A stretch of 32,726 nt of DNA, taken from JBCCDY01 sp039030555. GTDB lineage: Bacteria; Bacteroidota; Bacteroidia; Cytophagales; Cyclobacteriaceae. Position numbers and translations under genes: made by a program. Position 1 is the first letter of the stretch. Each line of letters opens with the position of its first letter. Below the pieces are notes generated by a model. The model worked only from the letters and a program-made list of their open reading frames with translations, had not been told where the DNA came from and did not search any database. The stretch lies in contig JBCCDY010000034.1 in the NCBI GenBank assembly GCA_039030555.1, positions 1 through 32,726 on the forward strand. Direction: 5' to 3'. Below, in pieces: positions 6,425-13,550 of this stretch.

Positions 6425-7070
6425 CATCGACCACATATTTAGAGATAAGCTGGAGTCCCATGAAGTAAAAGCTTCTGAAAGTGCCTGGGCAAAATTGGAT
6501 AGTAGTCTTGAAAGCAAAAAGAATCCTATCAGATTCTGGTTTTTAGGGATTGCAGCTTCTTTACTATTACTCATGATCTGTAGTCCTTTCTTCAAAAGTT
6601 CAACTCATGTTGACTCTAGGGCAATTGCTAATATAAGTCCAGTCGAAATACCGAATAAAAGTCAATTTTCAACACCTGAAACTATTGTTTCAGAACCAAG
6701 TGTAACAATAGCTAAAGTCAAAAAAGAAGAAGGCCCATTAGATCAAATTTTTACTGAGACTGAAAGTGAAAAAACTACAATAGCTAAACAACAAATAGTT
6801 AATATCGAACCGAAAACGTATTCATTCAATATTGCATCTAACTCACCTTTTGCCAATTCGAAAACAGATGCTTTGAGTAATAAAAATCACTCTATGCAGA
6901 TCACTTACGTAGCCTCCACAGTTGAAAAAAAGGATGAAAAAAGTACTTTAGGTAAACTTTGGGCAAGAGCTGTTGATCTTAAAAATGGTGAAGGCGATAT
7001 AAACTTTAGAGGATTTAAGGATAAATTTTTATCGACTTCAAAAACGAACTCATCAAATGGAGGCCGATAA
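6417..7070 (+). CDS. Putative anti-sigma factor, single membrane span
   Basis: A 217-residue protein with a short N-terminal cytoplasmic part (DHIFRDKLESHEVKASESAW, about 5-24), one strong span near 39-58 and a long serine/threonine- and lysine-rich outer region without a recognised domain. The pattern of a small acidic or amphipathic head containing a conserved tryptophan before a single span is common in proteins encoded after ECF sigma genes in Bacteroidota. Its gene overlaps the sigma gene by eight bases, which supports a paired function in holding that sigma factor. The outer region looks disordered. Assignment is mainly from context. Confidence 0.65.
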   Translation: MNSIDHIFRDKLESHEVKASESAWAKLDSSLESKKNPIRFWFLGIAASLLLLMICSPFFKSSTHVDSRAIANISPVEIPNKSQFSTPETIVSEPSVTIAKVKKEEGPLDQIFTETESEKTTIAKQQIVNIEPKTYSFNIASNSPFANSKTDALSNKNHSMQITYVASTVEKKDEKSTLGKLWARAVDLKNGEGDINFRGFKDKFLSTSKTNSSNGGR

Positions 7071-7136
7071 AACAGAAGAATAGAATCAAATAAGAATTTA
7101 ATCTAAAAAACACTTTTAAACTTAGATATTTAAACC

Positions 7137-8174
7137 ATGAGAGCAATTTTACTTCTTACTCTGACAGGATTTCTATGTTCAAATTTTTCGCTGGCGAAGT
7201 CCGATACACTTGAAATTCAATTTGCGGAAGGCGGCAAGCTGGTGATCGTTTCTAAAGATAAAAACCAGTTTAAAACCATTTCCAATTACGATATCAATAA
7301 AATCCTAAAAGATATAGTTGATACAGTCGAAAACAGTAATTCTGAAGTCACATACTTGGTGGTAAATAATGAAGAAGGTTCGGAATATCTGTTGGAAGAA
7401 GAGAGGGAAAAAGTTTTTGATGTAGACATAAACTTTGGAAGACGCAACCGTGACAAAGATGATGACTATGATGATTACATCAATTACAGAGGTCAAGACA
7501 AGAAATATGATAGGGATAAAAAAAGAAGGTGGAGAAGCAGGAGAACTACCAGTGGTCTTAATTTCGATCTTGGACTGAATAATTATCTTGAAGATGGTCA
7601 ATTTCCTACGGGAGAGCCTTATGAAATAAAACCTTGGGGGTCATGGTTCTTTGCGATCAACCATGTTTGGAATTCACCCATAACCAAAACATTAAGTTTA
7701 GAATGGGGGGCTGGTTTTAATTTCTATGCTTTCAAACTCGATAATTCTGACTTTCAAATTATCGAAGGTGAAGATCAGGTGGAGTTCGTAGAGTTACCGG
7801 AAATTAATACCATAAAAAGCAAACTAGGTACTTCATATTTCAACATAACGGCAGTTCCTGTTTTTGATTTTGGGCGAAACAGAAGATCAAAATTCTCCTG
7901 GAGAAGAAGTTCAGGGGACGGTTTTAGAATTGGAGTCGGTGGATATGCTGGCTATCGATTAGGAGGAAGATCAAAATTAGTATTTAGGGAAGATGGTGAT
8001 CGGGAAAGATCAAGGATCAGGGATAGCTTCTTCCTGGAAAATTGGAGGTATGGAGTGCGAGGTCAGATCGGTTATAGAGATGTAGACTTCTTTATCAATT
8101 ATGACTTCAATGACCTATTTGAAAGTGGAAGAGGCCCTCAATTAAATGCTATCAGCTTCGGGATCATAATCTAG
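7137..8174 (+). CDS. Predicted outer-membrane beta-barrel protein
   Basis: A 345-residue product with a signal peptide (about 1-20, ending FSLA), a small N-terminal domain (about 22-95), a strikingly charged linker rich in Arg, Asp, Lys and Tyr (about 101-136) and a C-terminal part (about 140-345) of alternating aromatic and polar strands ending LNAISFGIII, as in outer-membrane barrels. It follows the second ECF sigma and anti-sigma genes by 66 bases, so it is probably the output or sensed partner of that regulon. No known enzyme or transporter signature is visible. The stop codon shares the palindrome CTAG with the stop of the opposite-strand gene at 8171. Confidence 0.7.
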   Translation: MRAILLLTLTGFLCSNFSLAKSDTLEIQFAEGGKLVIVSKDKNQFKTISNYDINKILKDIVDTVENSNSEVTYLVVNNEEGSEYLLEEEREKVFDVDINFGRRNRDKDDDYDDYINYRGQDKKYDRDKKRRWRSRRTTSGLNFDLGLNNYLEDGQFPTGEPYEIKPWGSWFFAINHVWNSPITKTLSLEWGAGFNFYAFKLDNSDFQIIEGEDQVEFVELPEINTIKSKLGTSYFNITAVPVFDFGRNRRSKFSWRRSSGDGFRIGVGGYAGYRLGGRSKLVFREDGDRERSRIRDSFFLENWRYGVRGQIGYRDVDFFINYDFNDLFESGRGPQLNAISFGIII

Positions 8175-8674
8175 GAATTGTTAAATTCAGTATAGCTTTC
8201 CATCATCTCAATATCTTTTTTGGTAAACTTGAGGTGTTTGGAAAGTTTTCTTTGCGAAGGTCTCACTAACGATAAATACCCGAAAGAAACGAAAAACAGA
8301 AGTGTGTAGATGGATTGTTTTTCTAGAAAAAGTGCAACGAGAATAATGATGATTGATAGTACTGAAATTATTCCTCTCTTTTGATAAATGGGTAAATACA
8401 AGTTCATTTTTTCTCGAAGATCCATCTCTCTCAAAATCAATTGAACTTCTCTTCTAAATTGAAACTCTGCGAAAAATAGTATGATAACTACTAAGGCCCC
8501 GATTAAAAATGCATTTATACCGGTTTCAGCGCTTACCGAAGATTCAGAGACTTTGAATTCAAGGTAAAGTATAATAAAGGCTAACAACGACGGCCCTACA
8601 AGAAGATTAAAAAACGTATTCATACGCCTTTCAAAATCCAACACTCCCTTTATACCTTCAGAGTTTCTAAGCAT
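8171..8674 (-). CDS. Conserved-looking membrane protein downstream of blh
   Basis: A 167-residue protein with four hydrophobic spans (near 20-38, 53-70, 101-117 and 121-137) separated by a charged loop with FQFRREVQLILREMDLREK, and a helical C-terminal tail. I recognise no family. I start at the ATG at 8674; the longer frame opens with TTG at 8704 and adds ten residues with no clear support. It follows blh by 83 bases on the same strand and may be transcribed with it. A link to rhodopsin function is only a possibility from position. Confidence 0.7.
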   Translation of the reverse strand: MLRNSEGIKGVLDFERRMNTFFNLLVGPSLLAFIILYLEFKVSESSVSAETGINAFLIGALVVIILFFAEFQFRREVQLILREMDLREKMNLYLPIYQKRGIISVLSIIIILVALFLEKQSIYTLLFFVSFGYLSLVRPSQRKLSKHLKFTKKDIEMMESYTEFNNS

Positions 8675-8757
8675 AAAGACAAATAAAGTAGAAAGGTATC
8701 TCAAGAAAAAGAGATCACATAAATCAAGTCTAGAAAAAATTGAGTTAACAGCAAGAA

Positions 8758-9669
8758 TTACTCGTAAAGTCTATTCATTACAATAGTGTGAGGAAGGGTA
8801 AGAACAGAAAGAAAGATAAGTACTAGAAGGACGGGAGAAATATCAAGATCCAGATAATTAAAGGTAGCTATCATTAATAATGCACCTACAATACTTATTA
8901 GACTGTGAGGTGTAAGAATTTTCAGAAACCTTTCAAAATTCAACTTCTTAATTCTAAGTTTCAAATAGTCATACTCTTGAAAAAGAACCTTCAGTGAGTG
9001 CCAGAAAACAAAGTAAATAGTGAATCCTAAAAGAGGAGGTAAACAAAAAAGTATAAAATGAATCAAAGCGAAATTAACAAGCTCGATTATACTCGCTTTA
9101 TAATCCTTGTGCCCACCAAGGTAAAATATGATTAGAAAAGCTGCTGAGATAGTAAAGGCCCAAAAAAAGATCAAAAGCATATCAACAGGCAGATAAAGCT
9201 CCAAATCGGTAAAGTAAGCCGTATTAATGAAATCTGAAAGAATAGCCTCATAATGATAGAAGGTAAGCCCTAGTAATAATGAACCTCCCCACGCCAAATA
9301 AAAAATCCATCTAAATAGGTTAGATCCATTTTTTTCAAGGAAGGAAAATTGAGACTGACCGAAGTGTACAGCGGAAATTATAAGAAAAAGTAAGAGGCTA
9401 AAATACGGAAACCATACCCAGACTAAAGCATACAACAGCATAAGACCGATGTATGCTGCATAAAAAAGAACAATGTTTGAGAGTGATCTTTTTTTCGCCT
9501 TGAAATAGATGACATGGTCAATAGCACCGTGAGGAATTCCAACTAAAAATACTAGAACGCCTGCTATTGCTAATTGAAGTGTATAAGAAATAGCCTGAAA
9601 CCAAGGATAAATGGTCAGGCAAAGAAAAGTAAGGACAACTAAAGCTATATTGAATTTTAACTTGTTCAT
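8758..9669 (-). CDS. blh: Brp/Blh-family beta-carotene 15,15'-dioxygenase
   Basis: A 303-residue integral membrane protein, nearly all hydrophobic spans, of the Brp/Blh family that cleaves beta-carotene into two retinal molecules. The conserved histidine motifs are HGAIDH (H47, H52), HFGQSQF (H102), FWHSLK (H224) and LPHTIVM (H294); some of these bind the catalytic iron in this family. It lies directly downstream of the proteorhodopsin gene, whose chromophore it would supply, and the length is typical. Its ATG is one base after the T run of an intrinsic terminator, so it has no room for a normal ribosome site and its transcription probably depends on readthrough. Carotenoid synthesis genes are not in this window. 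Confidence 0.93.
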   Translation of the reverse strand: MNKLKFNIALVVLTFLCLTIYPWFQAISYTLQLAIAGVLVFLVGIPHGAIDHVIYFKAKKRSLSNIVLFYAAYIGLMLLYALVWVWFPYFSLLLFLIISAVHFGQSQFSFLEKNGSNLFRWIFYLAWGGSLLLGLTFYHYEAILSDFINTAYFTDLELYLPVDMLLIFFWAFTISAAFLIIFYLGGHKDYKASIIELVNFALIHFILFCLPPLLGFTIYFVFWHSLKVLFQEYDYLKLRIKKLNFERFLKILTPHSLISIVGALLMIATFNYLDLDISPVLLVLIFLSVLTLPHTIVMNRLYE

Positions 9670-9670
9670 A

Positions 9671-9695
9671 AAAAAAGGCGCTATATAGCGCCTTT
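9671..9695 (-). terminator. Intrinsic terminator between proteorhodopsin and blh
   Basis: GGCGCTATATAGCGCC at 9677-9692 is a perfect 16-base palindrome flanked by AAA and TTT, giving a 22-base dyad. Read on the minus strand it is a GC-rich hairpin followed by six T residues at 9676-9671. It starts 12 bases after the rhodopsin stop and ends one base before the blh ATG. It should stop most transcripts after the opsin gene. Confidence 0.85.
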
Positions 9696-9707
9696 AATAA
9701 TATTTAT

Positions 9708-10469
9708 TTATGCTGTAGCCATTGATGTCTTTTTTGATTCAGTCATAGCTATAGAATATACAACCAAACCGAATCCTATTTTATTGATGGCATCACCAAT
9801 ATTATAGATTAAATCCAAATCCCTTGGAACCAATAAACCTGCTCCATCAGGACCTAACCATCCTCCTGGCATTGCCATATAACCAATAGGATAAATTGCC
9901 CATCCTACTAGTACAAACCAAGCTAAAGCTCTAATACCTTTTTGTACAGCTTCAGAATCTGACTTGTCCGCCAATTGTTTGGCTTCACCGAACCAAGCTG
10001 AATAAAGTATATAAATATATCCTAGAGTTGAAATTACACCCCATAATACAGAGTGTCCCATTGAACCATCTGTAAATGCTTCACCAATATATCCAGCAAC
10101 TAACATTAAGGCCGAAGCTGCAATTAGTTTCCACATGAATCCTGCTTTTGCCCCTGCAGGCCTTAACAATAGATAAAACTCAACGCACATCAAAGGTACG
10201 GTAAGCGTCCAATCAATGTATCTTAGGACTGTGGGATTAGCTCCTGTTGCAGCGTAATAATCACGCATGTAGTAATAGTGTACAGCAGCAATACCGGTAA
10301 TCAATCCTGAAACCAACAATGAAGTCTTCCACTTCCCGTCTACTTGACCTCTTTCAAAGAAAAAGAAGACAGATGCGGCGAACATAGCCATGTAACCAGT
10401 AAAAAAGGTAAAAGCAACTGGGTCATCTTTTGGGATGGCCACAATGTCTGCGAGTAATAAAGTATCCAT
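9708..10469 (-). CDS. Proteorhodopsin, green-type light-driven proton pump
   Basis: A 253-residue seven-helix microbial rhodopsin. The third helix carries the DTE set of outward proton pumps: Asp86 as Schiff-base counterion, Thr90 and Glu97 as proton donor, equal to D97, T101 and E108 of the first described proteorhodopsin. The helix-B histidine (H64, equal to H75), the helix-C arginine (R83) and the retinal-binding lysine in GDAINKIGFG (K230) are present. The tuning position equal to 105 is methionine, which goes with green absorption in this phylum. It uses retinal made by Blh, encoded next. I take the ATG at 10469; a longer frame begins with TTG at 10502. A dyad lies about 40 bases upstream of the start. 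Confidence 0.96.
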   Translation of the reverse strand: MDTLLLADIVAIPKDDPVAFTFFTGYMAMFAASVFFFFERGQVDGKWKTSLLVSGLITGIAAVHYYYMRDYYAATGANPTVLRYIDWTLTVPLMCVEFYLLLRPAGAKAGFMWKLIAASALMLVAGYIGEAFTDGSMGHSVLWGVISTLGYIYILYSAWFGEAKQLADKSDSEAVQKGIRALAWFVLVGWAIYPIGYMAMPGGWLGPDGAGLLVPRDLDLIYNIGDAINKIGFGLVVYSIAMTESKKTSMATA

Positions 10470-10793
10470 TCTGTTTAATGTTTTTGTTTGAATCCTAAAC
10501 AAGGAGATGTTAACAATGTTGTAACATTCAGTTAATCTTGACTAATTTAAAACAATTATAAACTATTGATTATCAGAAACTTTTATGGTTCTTGTAAGTT
10601 AACGGTCAGTTTATAAAATTTACATTTCCTTATTTTAGAACATTTTAAGTGACACCAGAAGCAAATAAAATCCTGAGCTTCCAAGGAGCTAAGAAAACGT
10701 AAAATACACCCCACCCTATTTATGGAATTCTAGAAAAGACTAATATGTTGTGATAGTGAGTTTATATTCTTGAATTCATTTAAAATCCGCCAT
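10470..10793. other. Divergent intergenic region between proteorhodopsin and the NTF2-like pseudogene
   Basis: About 320 AT-rich bases. Directly upstream of the opsin gene are a dyad at 10510-10535 and a near-match to the phylum's -7 box (TATAATTG on the minus strand at 10553-10560), without a convincing -33 partner. I see no small gene, tRNA or strong terminator in the remainder. Confidence 0.5.
10510..10535. promoter_or_regulatory. Inverted repeat upstream of proteorhodopsin
   Basis: AATGTT-GT-AACATT at 10515-10528 is a perfect dyad, and its flanks TTAAC (10510-10514) and GTTAA (10531-10535) extend the symmetry with a two-base bulge. It lies 41-66 bases before the rhodopsin ATG. It may be an operator, or a hairpin in the 5' leader if the -7 box at 10553-10560 is used. 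Function is inference. Confidence 0.4.
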
Positions 10794-11294
10794 ATGAACA
10801 AATACTTAACTCTTATTTTGTTTTCAATTTCTATTTCTGTTTGAGCATAAACAGAAATAGAGAAGGAGGTTAACGAACAAGTCTGGAAGCCTTTCAAAAA
10901 AGCTTGGGAAGCAAGAGATGCCAAAGCATACAATGCTTTGCATACTGATGATATTTTCAGAGTTACTGTCAATGGAATCAAAGTAGGAAAAGCGTATAAG
11001 GATACAAGTATTGAACGTTTTAGTCAAAAAAGTGAGGATAAACGAACGATTGATTTCTGGATGGAGCACAGAATCTATAATGATAACAACGGTTATGAAG
11101 TTGGCTATTTTAGAATTACATCCGTTATACCGAATTCTGATGTTCCTCAATACTATTATGGCAGGTTCCATATTCGTTTGAGAAAGGAAAATGGGTTCTG
11201 GAAAATTACCCAGGACTGGGATATAAGTAGTATTAATGGTATAAAGATTACAGAGGAAGATTTTAAAAAGGGTACCCTCTCAAATCTAGATTAA
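10794..11294 (+). pseudogene. Secreted NTF2-like (SnoaL/DUF4440-type) protein, broken by two stops
   Basis: Reading from the ATG at 10794 gives a signal peptide (MNKYLTLILFSISISV) that runs into TGA at 10842-10844 and TAA at 10848-10850, then stays in frame to 11294. The downstream part (EVNEQVWKPFKKAWEARDAKAYNALHT, then GYFRITSVIP and WKITQDWDISS) has the helix-strand pattern of the small NTF2-like fold seen in secreted DUF4440 or SnoaL-like proteins. Restoring TGG and CAA would give the ordinary signal-peptide end SVWAQTE. No ATG lies between the stops and the domain, so the remaining frame would lack export and part of its first helix. Two nonsense changes make a recent pseudogene likeliest; base-calling error is less likely for two sites six bases apart. 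Confidence 0.8.
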
Positions 11295-11300
11295 GAACAA

Positions 11301-11334
11301 TTTTTGCTAACGAACGTTAGGTTGTATATATTTG
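11301..11334 (+). promoter_or_regulatory. Promoter and operator of the tetR-paa operon
   Basis: TTTTTG (11301-11306), a 20-base spacer and TATATTTG (11327-11334) match the -33 TTTG and -7 TAnnTTTG consensus of Bacteroidota. The spacer contains CTAACG-AA-CGTTAG (11307-11320), a perfect dyad of the size TetR dimers bind, so a bound repressor would block polymerase. The regulator ATG at 11339 is four bases after the -7 box, which implies a leaderless mRNA. Confidence 0.75.
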
Positions 11335-11338
11335 TATA

Positions 11339-11926
11339 ATGCAACAAGCGGCTAAAAGCATATCAAGAAAGAAACAGATCGAGTTAAAAGCGACAGAGCT
11401 TTTCTGGCAGAAAGGTTATACTGCTTCTTCAATGCGTGACTTAGCTAATTTGCTGGGAATTGAAGCGGCAAGCATTTATTCTCACATAAAATCTAAAGAG
11501 GAAATTTTACAGACTGTATGTTTCAGAATGGCCAATGAGTTTTTTGATGCCATTGATGAAATCAAAAAGAATTCATACGATACAGAAGAAGAGAACCTAA
11601 AAAAATCCATCTTAGCTCACTTATCGGTCATCACAAAAGATAAAAAAGCTTCAAGCGTATTCTTCAATGAATGGAGACACTTGAGTGAACCTCATCTCAC
11701 ACGCTTCACTAATATGAGAAAAACCTATGAGCAATGGTTCAATTCTATATTGGAACGAGGAGTGAAAAACGGTGAATTCAAACTGATGAATACTAAACTT
11801 TCGGTCATGTCCATCTTATCAGCATTGAACTGGAGCTATAGATGGTATGATCCACAAGGTAAATACGATACAGAAGAAGTTGCTGAAAACTTCTCACACA
11901 TATTATTAAATGGTTTAAAATCTTAA
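11339..11926 (+). CDS. TetR-family regulator of the paa operon
   Basis: A 195-residue TetR regulator. The N-terminal DNA-binding domain is clear: ATELFWQKGYTASSMRDLAN (about 18-37) followed by the recognition helix region GIEAASIYSHIKSKEEIL (about 40-57). The C-terminal ligand-binding domain is helical and contains FFNEWRHL and YRWYDPQGKY, a pattern seen in TetR proteins that control fatty-acyl or phenylacetyl-CoA genes. It is the first gene of the paa operon, 11 bases before paaA, and the dyad in its own promoter is the likely binding site. The expected inducer is phenylacetyl-CoA, as for other Paa regulators; that is inference. Confidence 0.88.
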   Translation: MQQAAKSISRKKQIELKATELFWQKGYTASSMRDLANLLGIEAASIYSHIKSKEEILQTVCFRMANEFFDAIDEIKKNSYDTEEENLKKSILAHLSVITKDKKASSVFFNEWRHLSEPHLTRFTNMRKTYEQWFNSILERGVKNGEFKLMNTKLSVMSILSALNWSYRWYDPQGKYDTEEVAENFSHILLNGLKS

Positions 11927-11937
11927 TTAACAAAATT

Positions 11938-12924
11938 ATGTACGGTAGTGCCCAAATATTCGACACCCCAAAACTGAAAGAGTTAGAAAATGAAGATCCA
12001 GTAAAACTGGCCGAATTTGAGGCCCGAATTGAAAGAGGTGAGAAAATTGAACCAACAGATTGGATGCCTAAAATGTACCGGAAGCAACTCATCCGTATGA
12101 TCGAACAACATGCCCATTCTGAAATTATCGGTGCATTACCTGAGGGTACCTGGATCACACGAGCGCCTGGCTTCAAAAGAAAAATGGCTCTAATGGCTAA
12201 AGTGCAGGACGAAGTTGGACACGCTCAGTTATTATATAGTGCTGCAGAAACTCTAGGAAAGCCTAGGGAGCAAATGATTGAAGATTTGATCAGCGGCAAA
12301 TCGAAATATTCCAACATCTTCAATTATCCAACTTTCACTTGGGCTGACTCATGCTTTATTTCGTGGTTGGTTGATGCCGGAGCAATCGTAAACCAATTGG
12401 CTAATGCCAAAGGTAGCTATGGACCTTATTGCAGAGCACTGGATAGGATTTGTGCTGAAGAAGCTTTCCACCTAAAGTATGGTCACCATTGCGTGATTTC
12501 ATTGGCAACGGGTACAGAAAAGCAACGTCAAATGTTCCAGGAAGCATTAAATAGGTGGTGGCCACCCATGATGCATTTCTTCGGTCCTTCTGATAAAATA
12601 TCTGTTCACTCTGAAATACTTATGAAATGGAAAGTCAAAATGGCTTCTAATGATGCTATGCGACAACAATTCTTAGACATGTACGTGCCTAAAATTTGGG
12701 AGCTTGGATTTACTATTCCTGATCAGAATTTGAAAAAGAATGAAGAATCAGGAGAGTGGGAGTACACCGAACCGGATTGGGACGAGTTCAAGAGAGTAAT
12801 TAATGGAGACGGCCCGTGTAACACAGAAAGACTCGCTGTTCGTAAGACTGCTGAAGAAAGGGGTGCCTGGGTACGAAGGGCTTTGAAAAATCCAAAGTCT
12901 GCTTATGTAACTCCCTTGGCTTAA
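11938..12924 (+). CDS. paaA: Phenylacetyl-CoA 1,2-epoxidase catalytic subunit PaaA
   Basis: A 328-residue ferritin-like diiron protein, the catalytic subunit of the multicomponent epoxidase that converts phenylacetyl-CoA to its ring 1,2-epoxide using oxygen. The iron-binding helices show E62 in AHSEIIGALPE, the E92-x-x-H95 pair in QDEVGHAQ and the E175-x-x-H178 pair in AEEAFHLKYG. Other typical segments are MYRKQLIRMIEQHAHSE, WITRAPGFKRK and GDGPCNTERL. The length matches the family. Its stop and the paaB start overlap as TAATG, so the subunits are made together. It acts with PaaC as a heterodimer core, with electrons from PaaE. Confidence 0.96.
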   Translation: MYGSAQIFDTPKLKELENEDPVKLAEFEARIERGEKIEPTDWMPKMYRKQLIRMIEQHAHSEIIGALPEGTWITRAPGFKRKMALMAKVQDEVGHAQLLYSAAETLGKPREQMIEDLISGKSKYSNIFNYPTFTWADSCFISWLVDAGAIVNQLANAKGSYGPYCRALDRICAEEAFHLKYGHHCVISLATGTEKQRQMFQEALNRWWPPMMHFFGPSDKISVHSEILMKWKVKMASNDAMRQQFLDMYVPKIWELGFTIPDQNLKKNEESGEWEYTEPDWDEFKRVINGDGPCNTERLAVRKTAEERGAWVRRALKNPKSAYVTPLA

Positions 12925-13550
12925 TGAGTGCTTTGAAGTCATTAGACCCTAGAGTTGCTCGTCTGAATATTCCTTCAGAAATAGAACTTATTACTGAAAA
13001 GGAAGAACAGGATCAGCTTAATACATATCAGGTATTTAGGCAAATGAACCTGAAACGTCCTTTTGAGCACGTCGGGATTGTTCATGCTGCAAATCTTGAA
13101 TTGGCTTTCACTTTTGCTAAAGAGCAGTATAGCAGAAGACAAACGTGCTCAGGAATCTGGGTTGTTGAAACAGAAAAAGTGAAGACGACCGATTTTACAG
13201 AGGATCAGGAAAGTATCTATTCGAAAATTGAAGAGCCTGAAAACAAAAAAGGTCAAATGGAAGAGTTTGATTTCTTTCATTTGGATAAGCGCGGAAAGCA
13301 GCATGTTCATATTGGTTCGATGAAAGCAGAGAATCATGAAATGGCCCTTTGGAGAGCTAAACAGGAGCTTGAACTTGATAAGCCGGTGTATAATGTTTGG
13401 GTCGTTAAATCAGAAGATCTTTTAAAGGTTGAAGAAGGCTTTCAGGATATTTGGGATACGCTTCCGGATAAACGATATAGGGAAGCTGTTGACTATAAGG
13501 CTGGAGATAAATTAAAGGAATTCAAGGAACGAATGAATCAGGCTAAATGA
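12924..13550 (+). CDS. paaB: PaaB-type subunit with tandem duplicated domain
   Basis: PaaB is a small structural subunit of the phenylacetyl-CoA epoxidase, about 95 residues in E. coli; this product has 208. The extra length is explained by two PaaB-like units. Copy one spans about 33-86 (NTYQVFRQMNLKRPFEHVGI to GIWVVETEKV). Copy two spans about 113-164 (EEFDFFHLDKRGKQHVHIG to NVWVVKSEDL). They share the aligned pattern H-V/I-G, an A-x-N turn, A-x-x-x-A-K and WVV. The ends and the linker (about 87-112, rich in Glu) are less conserved. The gene overlaps paaA by one base and paaC by four. I infer that one chain takes the place of a PaaB dimer. Confidence 0.9.
   Translation: MSALKSLDPRVARLNIPSEIELITEKEEQDQLNTYQVFRQMNLKRPFEHVGIVHAANLELAFTFAKEQYSRRQTCSGIWVVETEKVKTTDFTEDQESIYSKIEEPENKKGQMEEFDFFHLDKRGKQHVHIGSMKAENHEMALWRAKQELELDKPVYNVWVVKSEDLLKVEEGFQDIWDTLPDKRYREAVDYKAGDKLKEFKERMNQAK

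Noticed and set aside
7305..7601. Minus-strand frame opposite the charged linker
   Set aside because: Its isoleucine/valine-rich product is the mirror of Asp/Asn/Tyr codons in the real gene.
10470..10502. Longer proteorhodopsin start at TTG
   Set aside because: It would make residue numbers coincide with the first described proteorhodopsin, but that is coincidence; the ATG before DTLLLADIV is the usual start in this phylum.
11805..12176. Minus-strand frame across the tetR-paaA junction
   Set aside because: Antisense to two clear genes, with no start context and no family.
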